From positions 16,005 to 80,004 of the IMG/VR virus record IMGVR_UViG_3300033984_000410: a stretch of 64,000 nucleotides of DNA; one strand, given 5' to 3'. The position numbers were made by a program, and so were the translations under genes. Within the stretch, counting starts at the first letter, position 1, and each line of letters opens with the position of its first letter. Origin of the DNA: a virus. Shown here one piece after another: positions 1 to 7,959 of this stretch. The notes beneath the pieces were generated by a model. It searched no databases. It saw nothing but the letters and a program-made list of their open reading frames with translations, and was not told the origin of the DNA.

Positions 1-63
1 AGGATGGATGAGGGAATCAAACAATCAGGTGTTAAAGAGAAATTAATCAAATACTTAAAATAA
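1..63 (+). CDS. 3' end of an unidentified gene (partial)
   Basis: An open frame runs from the window edge to TAA at 61-63. Only the last 20 codons are visible, ending in a basic helix-like stretch (GVKEKLIKYLK). The product cannot be identified. It ends 1 nt before the ATG of the epimerase gene, so it is probably the upstream gene of the same operon, perhaps another nucleotide-sugar enzyme (inference only). Confidence 0.55.
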   Translation, partial: RMDEGIKQSGVKEKLIKYLK

Positions 64-64
64 T

Positions 65-526
65 ATGGAAAGAATCAATCATAGAACATTCAAGGATGAA
101 AGAGGGTCATACACACCCATTTCAACGACGGTTTTAGACCAAAAGTGGGAACAATGTTCTGTTAGTATCAATGATGAAAAATTTACCTTTAGAGGCCTCC
201 ATTATCAAACAAATCCCCCACAAACAAAATACATTAAAGTGGTTCAGGGGTCCATTGTTGATTTTATGGTTGATTTGGAAACTGGTGAAACGGATTATAT
301 TGCACTTTACGATTCCGATGCGGTGTTAATACCAAATAATAAGGCTCACGGATTTTTGACATTAGAACCCAACACAATTGTGGTTTATATGGTTGAGGGT
401 GAATATAACCCGGAATCAGAACATAGTATTGTATGGGATACGAATAAGGAGGTCAAACGAGTTGTTAATAATTTTAAACAACAAAACCCCTTAATCATTT
501 CAGAAAAAGATGCGTTAGGTAAATAA
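65..526 (+). CDS. dTDP-4-dehydrorhamnose 3,5-epimerase-like cupin protein
   Basis: This 153-residue protein resembles the RmlC family, which epimerises C3 and C5 of a dTDP-4-keto-6-deoxy sugar. Visible marks are the FRGLHYQ segment (about 42-48), the PQTKYIKVVQG strand, the D-x-x-V-D-L-E-T-G segment and the AHGFLTLE segment (about 97-104), which carries a conserved His. RmlC proteins are usually about 180 residues, so this is a short version. It follows the preceding gene by 1 nt. A role in making a sugar for phage or host surface glycans fits the two glycosyltransferases at the far end of the window (inference). Confidence 0.75.
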   Translation: MERINHRTFKDERGSYTPISTTVLDQKWEQCSVSINDEKFTFRGLHYQTNPPQTKYIKVVQGSIVDFMVDLETGETDYIALYDSDAVLIPNNKAHGFLTLEPNTIVVYMVEGEYNPESEHSIVWDTNKEVKRVVNNFKQQNPLIISEKDALGK

Positions 527-540
527 ATTTATTATCTTCA

Positions 541-556
541 ATATTTATTAATAAAA
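541..556 (+). promoter_or_regulatory. putative phage late promoter
   Basis: The sequence ATATTTATTAATAAAA lies 6 nt before the ATG at 563. It is one of more than 20 near-identical copies that sit just upstream of genes in this window. Confidence 0.55.
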
Positions 557-562
557 TCACAA

Positions 563-916
563 ATGAAAATAATTATCACCGAAGAACAATACAAACATTT
601 TAATATTGTTAAAAAATCAGATTTAGAGGATTCCGGAACTTGGTCTGCGGATGTATTAACACATAAAAGTGAAGGTAAAAATATATATACTTATAGTGAT
701 GGTGTTTTTACAAAAAGAGAAAAAAAACCATTGGAAAGAGGTGTCACTCGTCACGGGGGTAGTAGAACCGAAGTTTTTTATCTATCTGATGAACAAGCGG
801 AACAGGCAAATGATTTAATTAGACAGTCTCGTGAGTTAGAACAACAGGCGAAAGAATTACGTCAACAAGCCAAAGAAGTTATACAACAAGAATTTCATTT
901 ACCACAAAAACGATAA
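563..916 (+). CDS. small protein with N-terminal leader and C-terminal coiled coil
   Basis: The product (117 aa) is unknown. It begins MKIIITEEQ, the same start seen in several other proteins here, and ends in a Glu/Gln/Arg-rich heptad region (about 75-110: repeated EQAKELRQQ-like units) that should form a coiled coil. No enzyme motif is visible. It has its own late-type promoter and an intrinsic terminator, so it is a stand-alone transcription unit. A structural or internal virion role is possible, from the promoter class and leader. Confidence 0.7.
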   Translation: MKIIITEEQYKHFNIVKKSDLEDSGTWSADVLTHKSEGKNIYTYSDGVFTKREKKPLERGVTRHGGSRTEVFYLSDEQAEQANDLIRQSRELEQQAKELRQQAKEVIQQEFHLPQKR

Positions 917-920
917 ATAA

Positions 921-950
921 AAACCCCTCCGGTAAAGAGGGGATTTTTAT
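921..950 (+). terminator. intrinsic terminator
   Basis: A CCCCTC / GAGGGG hairpin is followed by TTTTTA. The same hairpin and loop recur at 2452-2482. Confidence 0.8.
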
Positions 951-992
951 TGACATATAGTGATTTTTAACCTATTTTTATATAAAAAAAAT

Positions 993-1862
993 ATGTGGAA
1001 TAAAGACGATTATAATAAGTTTCATTTAATTGACATTATTGATGGTATGAAAAAAATACCTGATAATAGTGTTGATATAGTTCTTAGTGACCCCCCATAT
1101 AATATTGGTAAAGATTTTGGTATCTGTAAAGATAATATGGAATTAACTTCTTATTTGGAATGGTGTGATTTATGGATTGACGAATGTAAACGAATTATAA
1201 AACCAACAGGTGTTATTTACATTTACGGGTTCAGTGAAATTTTAGCACATATTTCAGTAAGGATTGATTTACCCAAAAGATGGTTAATATGGCACTACAC
1301 CAATAAAACAACACCATCTTATAAGGGGTGGCAGAGAAGTCACGAGAGTATTTTATATATTTGGAAAGATAAACCAGTGTTTAACAGAGATGCTGTTAGA
1401 GTTCCGTATACCGAAACATTCCTAAAAAATTCATCAGGTAAAAAAAGAACCAATACCGGAACTGCAAGATTTGGTAATTCATCAGATACGGTATACACCG
1501 CTCATGAAAATGGTGCGTTACCTAGAGATGTATTTACAGAAATTTCAACATTAGCCGGAGGTGCTGGTAGAGAAAGATATTTCTTATACAAAGGAGTTGT
1601 TTACCCTTCAAAAGAGATTAAGAAATTTCCCGTTGATGAATGTATTAAACACCCAACGCAAAAACCTTCTAAATTAACTGAAAAGTTAATAAAAGCATCA
1701 TTACCGGAGAAAGATGGTGTTGTAGTTATACCTTTTGGAGGTTCAGGAACTGAAGGTGTTGTGTGTAAAAGAATGGGGGTTGATTTCATCGGATTTGATA
1801 TTAACGATGAATATATTAAGTTAGCGGAAGGGGCTTTAGAACAATATAAAACAATATATTAA
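993..1862 (+). CDS. DNA adenine-N6 / cytosine-N4 methyltransferase, beta-class layout
   Basis: This 289-residue enzyme should transfer a methyl group from SAM to an exocyclic amino group of DNA. The catalytic DPPYNIG motif is at about residue 33. A central target-recognition region follows, then HPTQKP and the SAM-binding FGGSGT motif near residue 250. Catalytic motif first and SAM motif last is the beta-class order. The ATG at 993 (MWNKDD) is preferred; a GTG at 960 would add 11 hydrophobic residues with no family match. It converges on a nuclease-like gene at 1878-2405, which suggests a restriction-modification pair rather than an orphan methylase. Confidence 0.9.
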   Translation: MWNKDDYNKFHLIDIIDGMKKIPDNSVDIVLSDPPYNIGKDFGICKDNMELTSYLEWCDLWIDECKRIIKPTGVIYIYGFSEILAHISVRIDLPKRWLIWHYTNKTTPSYKGWQRSHESILYIWKDKPVFNRDAVRVPYTETFLKNSSGKKRTNTGTARFGNSSDTVYTAHENGALPRDVFTEISTLAGGAGRERYFLYKGVVYPSKEIKKFPVDECIKHPTQKPSKLTEKLIKASLPEKDGVVVIPFGGSGTEGVVCKRMGVDFIGFDINDEYIKLAEGALEQYKTIY

Positions 1863-1866
1863 TTTT

Positions 1867-1900
1867 ATTTCATAGCGTTAAGAGTTTAACGCTATGAAAT
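1867..1900. terminator. bidirectional terminator between convergent genes
   Basis: This is an almost perfect 14-bp inverted repeat (ATTTCATAGCGTTA ... TAACGCTATGAAAT) with a 5-nt loop. It overlaps the last codons of the minus-strand nuclease gene. Confidence 0.75.
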
Positions 1901-2405
1901 TATTTAGTTCTTCAATTCCATTAATAGGTGTTAAGTAATCTTTAATTTTACTATAGTCACACCATAACCCTTGACCTCCAGCACCACCTTGTTGTGTTAC
2001 TAAACCTATAGATTTTAATTCCATAAATTTCTCTTTCCCAATAACATAAACATCTATTGAATTAAAATTGACACCCACCATCAATAAATAATCATAAAGA
2101 TGGTCTTCCATAATATGTTGCCATTTCCAATCACCACTGGTAACCCAAAATCTTGCAGATTTAACCTCAAATTTAATCCCAGTTGATTCTTGTAGGATAT
2201 CATGACCACTTTCAGTTGGTTTATCCAGGGATAAACATTCTTTAATAATCCTTTGAGCTTTTTCCCCAAATGATTTATTACCCAATCTTACAATTTTAAC
2301 AATATCAGGGTGCGCGTTATTCTCAATATAGTAATCTACTTGAGTTTTAACATTTTTAATAGTGTCAAAAGCATTCGTTTTGTTTACTTGATTTATATCA
2401 AACAT
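1878..2405 (-). CDS. putative type II restriction endonuclease (PD-(D/E)XK fold)
   Basis: This 175-residue protein carries a likely PD-(D/E)XK active site: Asp69 in SGHDI, then Glu80-Val-Lys82 in KFEVKSA, with strands on either side (YDYLLMVGV, SIDVYVIGK). Such enzymes cut DNA using Mg2+. Its position, convergent with the methyltransferase and separated by one hairpin, is typical of restriction-modification genes. Recognition sequence and exact family are unknown. An unrelated nuclease of the same fold, for example one attacking host or competitor DNA, is the main alternative. Confidence 0.6.
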   Translation of the reverse strand: MFDINQVNKTNAFDTIKNVKTQVDYYIENNAHPDIVKIVRLGNKSFGEKAQRIIKECLSLDKPTESGHDILQESTGIKFEVKSARFWVTSGDWKWQHIMEDHLYDYLLMVGVNFNSIDVYVIGKEKFMELKSIGLVTQQGGAGGQGLWCDYSKIKDYLTPINGIEELNNFIALNS

Positions 2406-2451
2406 AGTTTATTTATTTTTTATAAAGATACAACTAAATTTAATATAAAAC

Positions 2452-2482
2452 AAAAAACCCCTCCGGTAAAGAGGGGATTTTT
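2452..2482 (-). terminator. intrinsic terminator, probably bidirectional
   Basis: A CCCCTC / GAGGGG hairpin is flanked by an A-run on the left and a T-run on the right. It ends the minus-strand gene at 2483-2767 and duplicates the hairpin at 921-950. Confidence 0.75.
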
Positions 2483-2767
2483 TTATTCTTCAGATGTTGT
2501 ATCTTTCTTTTCTTTTTGTATTTGATTGACTATGTAACCGGATATTGCAAATTCAAGGGTTGCCCACATAAGAAAATCTGACATTGTTAATACTTCGTGT
2601 TTTTGGTATAGGAAAAATAACATTCCGATTTGACCTATAAGAAATGCAACACCTGATTCCACTCTTTTCTTTGAGAAGTGAGATTTGTTTCCGTTATACA
2701 TTTTACCTATCTCCCGGATGAACCATTTAATATTTTCCCATCCAAAGAAAAAATTATCCTTTTTCAT
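2483..2767 (-). CDS. small membrane protein, two predicted transmembrane segments
   Basis: The protein (94 aa from ATG at 2767, MKKDNFFFGW) has hydrophobic stretches around residues 40-53 (GVAFLIGQIGMLFFL) and 63-79 (FLMWATLEFAISGYIV), and a charged C-terminus (QKEKKDTTSEE). That topology is compatible with a holin-like or other small phage inner-membrane protein, but no family motif is recognised. A longer frame exists upstream to 2824, but the late-type promoter lies between the two starts, which decides for 2767. Confidence 0.6.
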   Translation of the reverse strand: MKKDNFFFGWENIKWFIREIGKMYNGNKSHFSKKRVESGVAFLIGQIGMLFFLYQKHEVLTMSDFLMWATLEFAISGYIVNQIQKEKKDTTSEE

Positions 2768-2775
2768 ATTTACTT

Positions 2776-2793
2776 TTTTATAATTATAAATAT
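2776..2793 (-). promoter_or_regulatory. putative phage late promoter
   Basis: On the minus strand this reads ATATTTATAATTATAAAA, 8 nt before the ATG at 2767. Confidence 0.5.
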
Positions 2794-2898
2794 ATGGAAA
2801 TGAAAAAAGGAGAGGTAGCGACACTTCTCCTTTTAATTTGTTACCATCACTGATAACGGTCCTAAAATCCCCCAGAGTTGGAGGTGAATTATAAAATA

Positions 2899-3423
2899 TT
2901 ATTTTTCTTTAAGTAATACCAAACATCTTTTTAGATATTCTTTAGCTCTTGGAGATGGAGTATACTCATCTTCTTTTGTTTGTAAAGCCAATACTTTTTC
3001 AATATCTTTTACAAGTTCAGTTCCGTGTTCATTTTCTTTATAAAGTTCAATTACTTTATCCATAGCTTTATGACACTCATTTGATGTTTCATCAAAGTAA
3101 TTTTTACCTCTATACTTATTCAAGTTATTAAGCATTTCGTAAGCTAAATGAGCTCCACCATCGTTAACATCCTTAAATAATCTCAATCCGTTTAAGATAC
3201 CTAAAGTATCAACCATTGAGTTAACACCATTTCTTCTTTTCTTAACACCTGGAGTATAGTGGTGAAAATCATCAGCTTTACCAGTAATTTCTTCTAGTGG
3301 CATAACATTAGATGTTAAACAATGATTTTTCTTTTCTTCTTTAACTTCTGGTTGTGCTTGTTCCAGGATATGTTTTCTAATAGATTGACGAAGTAATTTT
3401 TCGTCTATAATAACTCTTTTCAT
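2899..3423 (-). CDS. unknown protein with capsid-targeting-like leader
   Basis: The product (174 aa) is not recognised. The first 22 residues (MKRVIIDEKLL..HILEQ) form a basic amphipathic leader ending in I-L-E followed by Gln. This matches the [L/I]-x-E cleavage rule of T4 gp21-type prohead proteases. The rest is largely helical and charged. A late-type promoter lies directly upstream. Packaging inside the capsid and cleavage after Glu21 is an inference from these features. Confidence 0.65.
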   Translation of the reverse strand: MKRVIIDEKLLRQSIRKHILEQAQPEVKEEKKNHCLTSNVMPLEEITGKADDFHHYTPGVKKRRNGVNSMVDTLGILNGLRLFKDVNDGGAHLAYEMLNNLNKYRGKNYFDETSNECHKAMDKVIELYKENEHGTELVKDIEKVLALQTKEDEYTPSPRAKEYLKRCLVLLKEK

Positions 3424-3431
3424 ATAATACT

Positions 3432-3445
3432 TTTTTTATAAATAT
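3432..3445 (-). promoter_or_regulatory. putative phage late promoter
   Basis: The minus strand reads ATATTTATAAAAAAAG, shortly before the ATG at 3423. Confidence 0.45.
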
Positions 3446-3657
3446 CACTTATTTGGTAATTGTTCATCATCTTCATATTTTGTTGAAGTTAATGTTAATG
3501 TAACCCAAACATCAAATACTAAAAAATATATCCACCAGGTTAAATTGGATAATGGAAATTCATCTGGGTATAACCCATTCATGGTGAATAGATAAATAAT
3601 TTTTATCATTATTATAAATTTCAATAATGATGTGATAACTTTAAATGCTTCTTTCAT
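3445..3657 (-). CDS. small membrane protein
   Basis: This 70-residue protein has two hydrophobic segments (about residues 7-27 and 39-56, the second rich in Trp and Phe) and a polar acidic tail. No motif is recognised. It sits 4 nt downstream of the kinase gene on the same strand, so the two are probably co-transcribed. Confidence 0.55.
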   Translation of the reverse strand: MKEAFKVITSLLKFIIMIKIIYLFTMNGLYPDEFPLSNLTWWIYFLVFDVWVTLTLTSTKYEDDEQLPNK

Positions 3658-3661
3658 AATA

Positions 3662-4060
3662 TTATAATTTTATTTCAAATCTTTTTTTCATTTGTTCAAT
3701 TTTTTCCTCCGGAACATTATGTTGGTTAGTTCCCTGATGTCTTTTCTCAACAATAATTGAGAAAATTGTAAAATCATATTTTTCGGCCAATTCATAATAT
3801 GGTTTCATTTCCCATTCTTGGGTGAATGTATTGGATACCGCAATTCGTTTATCCCCAATTACATTATCAGATAATTTCATTGTTATTTCAACTTGGTTTT
3901 GACACCATTGATGAGCTTGTTTTAATTTGGTTGGGTCAAATTTATATTCATTCCCCTCCATAAAAAACATATCAGCCTCAAAATTAACCACCCCCATTGT
4001 TTTCGCCAATGAACTTTTACCTGCTGATGGCAGCCCTCTCAATAGATATAGTGTTTTCAT
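3662..4060 (-). CDS. P-loop kinase of the polynucleotide-kinase / AAA_33 type
   Basis: The protein (132 aa from ATG at 4060, MKTLYLLRG) starts with a Walker A loop GLPSAGKSS and continues with ISNTFTQEWEM-like and YDFTIFSIIVEKR segments seen in small polynucleotide-kinase-like ATPases. It is about the size of the kinase half of T4 Pnk and has no phosphatase half. A likely role is phosphorylation of 5'-OH ends of nicked RNA or DNA, which would partner the RNA ligase at 22143. The frame also allows a start at 4081. Its start overlaps the end of the lipoprotein gene. Confidence 0.7.
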   Translation of the reverse strand: MKTLYLLRGLPSAGKSSLAKTMGVVNFEADMFFMEGNEYKFDPTKLKQAHQWCQNQVEITMKLSDNVIGDKRIAVSNTFTQEWEMKPYYELAEKYDFTIFSIIVEKRHQGTNQHNVPEEKIEQMKKRFEIKL

Positions 4061-4062
4061 AA

Positions 4063-4533
4063 TTAAATTTTTGTTATCCAAAGATAATATTTTGTGTTAT
4101 TTGCTGAACCAATTGTTATATCAATAAAAGGTAGTCCCCTAATATCACCATTTAGATTTGAATCGTAAATAGTTCCACTCAAATTCCCCCAAACAGTTCC
4201 GTTTAATGTTAGATTATAACCTGAACCTGTAACATAAAAAGAATAGGTATTTTGTGTTTTGGATTGATTTGTGGAATACATATAGTTATTTTTTGTAATA
4301 AAATGTAAGGTATCACTACAAGTCCTTGTTGTTGTTTCCGTTCCTATTTTATATTCTTTGATAACCCATTTTTGACCTATTAATGTGGGTGCTGAAGTAG
4401 TCCCTCCACCACCTGGGGGTGGATTAACAATTGGGTTATTCCCATTACCATTAACATTATTATTATCGGTGGGAATTTCTTGAATATAACAAGAAGAAAG
4501 TAATAAAGTAGTTAAGATGATTAATTTTTTCAT
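4063..4533 (-). CDS. lipoprotein, lipocalin-like size
   Basis: This 156-residue product begins with a signal peptide MKKLIILTTLLLSSC in which LLSSC is a lipobox, so it should be cleaved before Cys15 and lipid-anchored. A Pro/Gly/Asn-rich linker (NPIVNPPPGGGG) follows, then a beta-rich domain with repeated Thr/Asn. The layout resembles small Bacteroidota lipoproteins. In a phage, a role in superinfection exclusion or surface change is possible (inference). Its promoter is of the host type, suggesting early expression. Confidence 0.75.
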   Translation of the reverse strand: MKKLIILTTLLLSSCYIQEIPTDNNNVNGNGNNPIVNPPPGGGGTTSAPTLIGQKWVIKEYKIGTETTTRTCSDTLHFITKNNYMYSTNQSKTQNTYSFYVTGSGYNLTLNGTVWGNLSGTIYDSNLNGDIRGLPFIDITIGSANNTKYYLWITKI

Positions 4534-4547
4534 ATCGTCTTTTTTTA

Positions 4548-4555
4548 CAAAGATA
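4548..4555 (-). promoter_or_regulatory. host-type promoter -7 element
   Basis: TATCTTTG on the minus strand, 14 nt before the lipoprotein ATG at 4533. No good TTG was seen at the usual distance. Confidence 0.5.
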
Positions 4556-4558
4556 ATC

Positions 4559-4575
4559 ATATTTATATTATAAAA
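4559..4575 (+). promoter_or_regulatory. putative phage late promoter
   Basis: ATATTTATATTATAAAA lies 12 nt before the ATG at 4588. Confidence 0.55.
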
Positions 4576-4587
4576 GAAACAATTTTT

Positions 4588-5826
4588 ATGAAATTAGTTG
4601 AAAATATTAAAATATCAAAAGAATTACAATATCATATTGATAATAACCTACCATTAAACGAGAATGTATTCAGACCAAACTCTGAAAAATATTTCCAATT
4701 GTTTAATGAAGTTAGAGAATTATTTAACGATGATAAAATTAGATTGACCGAGGATGATATATTTTTGGTTGAAAGTGATTTGGGTAAAAAAGTAAAACTA
4801 TCCAATGGTCAGACCGTATGGCTGGATGCCCCAATTGAGGAAGAATTAATTTCGGAAACAATAAAATTGGATATTAAAGTTGGCGATACTTTAATGGGTG
4901 GAAAATTTAAGAATAAAAAAGTTGTTGTAAAAACAATTGATAAAAATGAAAAGGGGGATATTACAATCAACGGAAAACCATTATTGAGGTTTAGAATGAT
5001 TAATGAAGTTAGAGTTCCAAGGGACGAAAGAGTTGAATTATATAGAGACGATAATATCCTTGTTATTGTTCCATTAACTCATAGAGCTTTAAGAAAATAT
5101 GCAAACTCCTGTCAGTGGTGTATTAATTCAGATGTTTCAGAATGGGAAGATTATCATAAAGGATTACACACAATTATCCTTCAAAGAAACCCTAAAGAAG
5201 TAAAAACCGGAATAACAGGAAATCCAACCGCTAGTGAAATATTAATGGGTCAAAGATGGGGTGAAGGTTATACTTTTGATGATATTCAAGATATTTTAGG
5301 ATATGAATTTGAGAACGAACAACAAGCGGAAGAATATTTAATATCACTAACTAAAGATATTGATAATTTCGCAACTAATGCTGTTTATTATTCACCTGGT
5401 TATGGAATTTATGATATGGAAGATAATCATATGGGTGATTATCATTATGAAATTACCGATATACCAAATGTAACACCTGAAATTGTTAAACTAATTGATG
5501 AATACCTTGTTAATGAAGAAGTATTATCTGAAGCCGAATATAAAGGTAAAAATGTGGAACTAAACAAACCTACTAGAAGTTCTGGACCTAAAAAATATCA
5601 GGTATATGTTAAAAACCCATCAACCGGAAATATTAAAAAAGTAAGTTTTGGTGATGCAAAGGGGGGATTAACCGCTAAAGTATCAAACCCTAAAGCAAGA
5701 AAAGCATTTGCTGCTCGTCATAATTGTAAAGATAAAAAAGATAAAACTAAAGCCGGATACTGGGCTTGTAGAGCAAATAGGTTCGCTAATCTGTGGGGTG
5801 GTAAAACTTATCCAGGGTTTTGGTAA
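4588..5826 (+). CDS. virion-associated protein with basic C-terminal domain (DUF5872-like)
   Basis: This 412-residue protein has an acidic N-terminal part and a compact, basic, Cys/Trp-containing C-terminal domain (about 335-412). That domain contains KKYQVYVKNPSTGNIKKV, SFGDAKGGLT, FAARHNCKDKKDKT and YWACRANRF. I recognise it as the DUF5872-type domain found in large phages. Between the halves is V-L-S-E-A (about residue 324), a possible gp21-type cleavage site that would free the basic domain. DNA-binding or internal head roles are inference. It has a late-type promoter. Confidence 0.7.
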   Translation: MKLVENIKISKELQYHIDNNLPLNENVFRPNSEKYFQLFNEVRELFNDDKIRLTEDDIFLVESDLGKKVKLSNGQTVWLDAPIEEELISETIKLDIKVGDTLMGGKFKNKKVVVKTIDKNEKGDITINGKPLLRFRMINEVRVPRDERVELYRDDNILVIVPLTHRALRKYANSCQWCINSDVSEWEDYHKGLHTIILQRNPKEVKTGITGNPTASEILMGQRWGEGYTFDDIQDILGYEFENEQQAEEYLISLTKDIDNFATNAVYYSPGYGIYDMEDNHMGDYHYEITDIPNVTPEIVKLIDEYLVNEEVLSEAEYKGKNVELNKPTRSSGPKKYQVYVKNPSTGNIKKVSFGDAKGGLTAKVSNPKARKAFAARHNCKDKKDKTKAGYWACRANRFANLWGGKTYPGFW

Positions 5827-5838
5827 AATAAATAAGAT

Positions 5839-6177
5839 ATGAAAATTATAATTACAGAAAATAGGGTATTAAGTGTTGCGAAAAAAGAGCTAACTAAACA
5901 CTTTGGTGATTTGACACCTGTTGAGGATAAAAGAAACCCTAATGTTGTTTTTTATACTGATAAAAACCGAAAAATTTATATTCAGTATATTGCACACTTC
6001 AAGAAAGCCGGTGTTAATGAAATTTATTCATTTTTAGAAGACATATTTGGTTTTGATGAAGACCAAATAAATGAAATTATGACGGAATGGTTTCAAGAAC
6101 AATATGGTTTAGATGTAAAAAGAACCATTCAGGCCAGTCGTGAATTTTGGGGTTGGGATGGTATAACAAATAATTAA
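5839..6177 (+). CDS. unknown small protein with MKIIITEN leader
   Basis: The product (112 aa) starts MKIIITEN, like the gene at 563, and is otherwise a mixed alpha/beta domain with an acidic helix (FGFDEDQINEIMTEWF). No family is recognised. It lies 12 nt after the preceding gene and 3 nt before the next, so the three form an operon. Confidence 0.65.
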   Translation: MKIIITENRVLSVAKKELTKHFGDLTPVEDKRNPNVVFYTDKNRKIYIQYIAHFKKAGVNEIYSFLEDIFGFDEDQINEIMTEWFQEQYGLDVKRTIQASREFWGWDGITNN

Positions 6178-6180
6178 GAT

Positions 6181-6453
6181 ATGGAAAATAATAAAAAAAA
6201 CTTACCATTTACTGAAGTAAATGATGGAAATAAGAAAATAAGAACCTTTTCAGCTAATGTTGAAGAAGGTGAGTTGCAATGGCATAGAGACCGGGAAGAT
6301 AGATTAGTTGAAACTACTCATGAAACCAATTGGAAAATCCAATTTGATAATGAATTACCTAGAGACCTAAAAAGAGTAATAATCCCTGAAGGTGTTTATC
6401 ATAGACTTATTAAAGGAACTGATGATTTAACAATATCAATTATCTATATATAA
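6181..6453 (+). CDS. small cupin-like protein
   Basis: This 90-residue protein has the strand-rich pattern of a single cupin barrel: LQWHRDREDR, then IIPEGVYHRLIKG, where His and Glu residues could bind a metal. The function is unknown. It is the last gene of the 4588-6453 operon. Confidence 0.55.
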   Translation: MENNKKNLPFTEVNDGNKKIRTFSANVEEGELQWHRDREDRLVETTHETNWKIQFDNELPRDLKRVIIPEGVYHRLIKGTDDLTISIIYI

Positions 6454-6456
6454 ACA

Positions 6457-7086
6457 TTACCCTTTGAACCTTCGGAGTAATTTAGATATTAATTCTCTAA
6501 CCATTACACTTGATACCGTTAATAAACCAAACGAAGCCAATCTTAAAGCGACTTGTTTAATATCGTTATTATCGTAATTACCACTTTGAGCCATTTGATA
6601 TAACATAGGAATTAATGGAATGATGAAGGTATAACTCATCATATTAGAGACTTTATGTAAAGTTAGATTTAAACTATCCATAAACTTTAAGAAAGTATCT
6701 TTTAATTCATCCCCCTTTTTAATTAAAGATTTGAAAGTATCATAAAGACCATTTTCTTTTATTTTACTAACAATTTTATTTAAAGCAGTCTTATTATCAA
6801 GATAATATGTTGCGATAATACCAGTTAATAACAAACTAATTTCAACATCAGATAACGATGGGTCAATATGATTTAAGAAATCGTTAAGAGGACCAACCAT
6901 ACCACCAATACTCGCACCCCAAGTTATAGTAAATTTCAAGTCAAACCCAATTTGGTCTGCCGATTTATTTAGAATGGTTTTAACAAATTCGTAGTTTTTT
7001 TTGATTGTATCACCAAAATCTCTATTAATAGATTCTAGTAAAATCACCTTTTTTTGGTGTTCCGTGATTAATAAATTAACTTTCAT
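6457..7086 (-). CDS. membrane protein with capsid-targeting-like leader
   Basis: Starting at ATG 7086 the protein has 209 residues. The leader MKVNLLITEHQKKVILLES contains L-L-E (16-18), a possible prohead-protease site. Further on are hydrophobic segments near residues 80-96 (VEISLLLTGIIATYYL), 150-165 and 180-196. A start at 7149 would add a hydrophobic stretch but would bypass the late-type promoter immediately upstream of 7086. It could be a pore or ejected membrane-active protein (inference). Confidence 0.6.
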   Translation of the reverse strand: MKVNLLITEHQKKVILLESINRDFGDTIKKNYEFVKTILNKSADQIGFDLKFTITWGASIGGMVGPLNDFLNHIDPSLSDVEISLLLTGIIATYYLDNKTALNKIVSKIKENGLYDTFKSLIKKGDELKDTFLKFMDSLNLTLHKVSNMMSYTFIIPLIPMLYQMAQSGNYDNNDIKQVALRLASFGLLTVSSVMVRELISKLLRRFKG

Positions 7087-7100
7087 ATTTATAAATATTA
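7087..7100 (-). promoter_or_regulatory. putative phage late promoter
   Basis: The minus strand reads TTAATATTTATAAAT directly before the ATG at 7086. Confidence 0.4.
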
Positions 7101-7110
7101 ACAATTTATG

Positions 7111-7126
7111 ATATTTATAAATAAAA
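7111..7126 (+). promoter_or_regulatory. putative phage late promoter
   Basis: ATATTTATAAATAAAA lies 10 nt before the ATG at 7137, back to back with the minus-strand copy. Confidence 0.55.
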
Positions 7127-7136
7127 AGAAAAAAAA

Positions 7137-7376
7137 ATGATAAATCCAAAACTAAAAATAGGCGACAGAGTTGTTTTGCTGGATATGGAAAACGAAGAGA
7201 ATGTTACCCCTGGAACTTGGGGTACGGTAACAAGAATATCTCATGTATTCGGAACAACAGATTATGGTGTAAAATGGGATGATGGTGGTTCCTTAAACTT
7301 ATTATCAGATGTTGATAAGTGGGATACCAATGAAAATAGAGTTAATAACGGAAGAAAACCAATCAAGGGGGAATAA
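7137..7376 (+). CDS. SH3-like small protein (DUF4314-like)
   Basis: This 79-residue protein has the pattern KIGDRVVLLDMEN ... PGTWGTVTRI ... DYGVKWDDGGSLNLL. That is the barrel of small phage proteins often annotated DUF4314. The biochemical role is unknown. Its end lies 37 nt before the next start, with a late-type promoter between. Confidence 0.65.
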   Translation: MINPKLKIGDRVVLLDMENEENVTPGTWGTVTRISHVFGTTDYGVKWDDGGSLNLLSDVDKWDTNENRVNNGRKPIKGE

Positions 7377-7390
7377 TAACAATAACGCAT

Positions 7391-7405
7391 ATATTTATAA
7401 CAAAA
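7391..7405 (+). promoter_or_regulatory. putative phage late promoter
   Basis: ATATTTATAACAAAA lies 8 nt before the ATG at 7414. It shows that the true start is 7414 rather than an upstream frame start at 7309. Confidence 0.55.
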
Positions 7406-7413
7406 CAAATATT

Positions 7414-7953
7414 ATGAACGCATATTTTTTTAACATGACAAATGAGGAAAGAGAAAACATCCTTGACCAACATAAAGAGATTTATGACGGATATGTAACA
7501 AATTACGCTCAACCTAAAGAGCAACCATTATATACTCAAGATTTCGCTAACGATAAAAATGGTATAACCATTAATAATAAAGGTGAAGTATCTGAATATA
7601 AACATATGAACATTAATGAAATGAGATATGATGGAAAAACTACCGGATTATTTGATGAGAATAATGCTCAAGTTGGTGCGGAACTTTTACCTGAACCTAC
7701 ATTTGAGGGTGAGTATAACGAATTAGATGAAGTTTTAGATTATATTGGTGATGGTAAAGATGATTTAACTCACGGAACTATTGAAAATTCTGAAGATAAT
7801 GACCTTGAAATTATAGAATTAGACCCTTCAGTTTTTGACGAAATGGATATTGAAGACTTCCAAGATGAGGTTGACGAGGATATCATTGACTCATTAAAAG
7901 AAAGTGTAAACGAATCATTAAGTATGTTCAAAAGATTTACAAAATATAATTAG
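7414..7953 (+). CDS. acidic protein with NEERENILDQH leader
   Basis: The product (179 aa) is unknown. Its first 20 residues (MNAYFFNMTNEERENILDQH) resemble the leader shared by the cargo-like proteins elsewhere (EEEKNRILNLH type). The body is strongly acidic, with many Asp and Glu after residue 100. It may be an internal head or core component (inference). Confidence 0.65.
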   Translation: MNAYFFNMTNEERENILDQHKEIYDGYVTNYAQPKEQPLYTQDFANDKNGITINNKGEVSEYKHMNINEMRYDGKTTGLFDENNAQVGAELLPEPTFEGEYNELDEVLDYIGDGKDDLTHGTIENSEDNDLEIIELDPSVFDEMDIEDFQDEVDEDIIDSLKESVNESLSMFKRFTKYN

Positions 7954-7959
7954 AATTTT

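Noticed and set aside
7309-7413. Upstream extension of the gene at 7414
   Set aside because: It overlaps the preceding gene and contains the late-type promoter; the leader motif begins at 7414.
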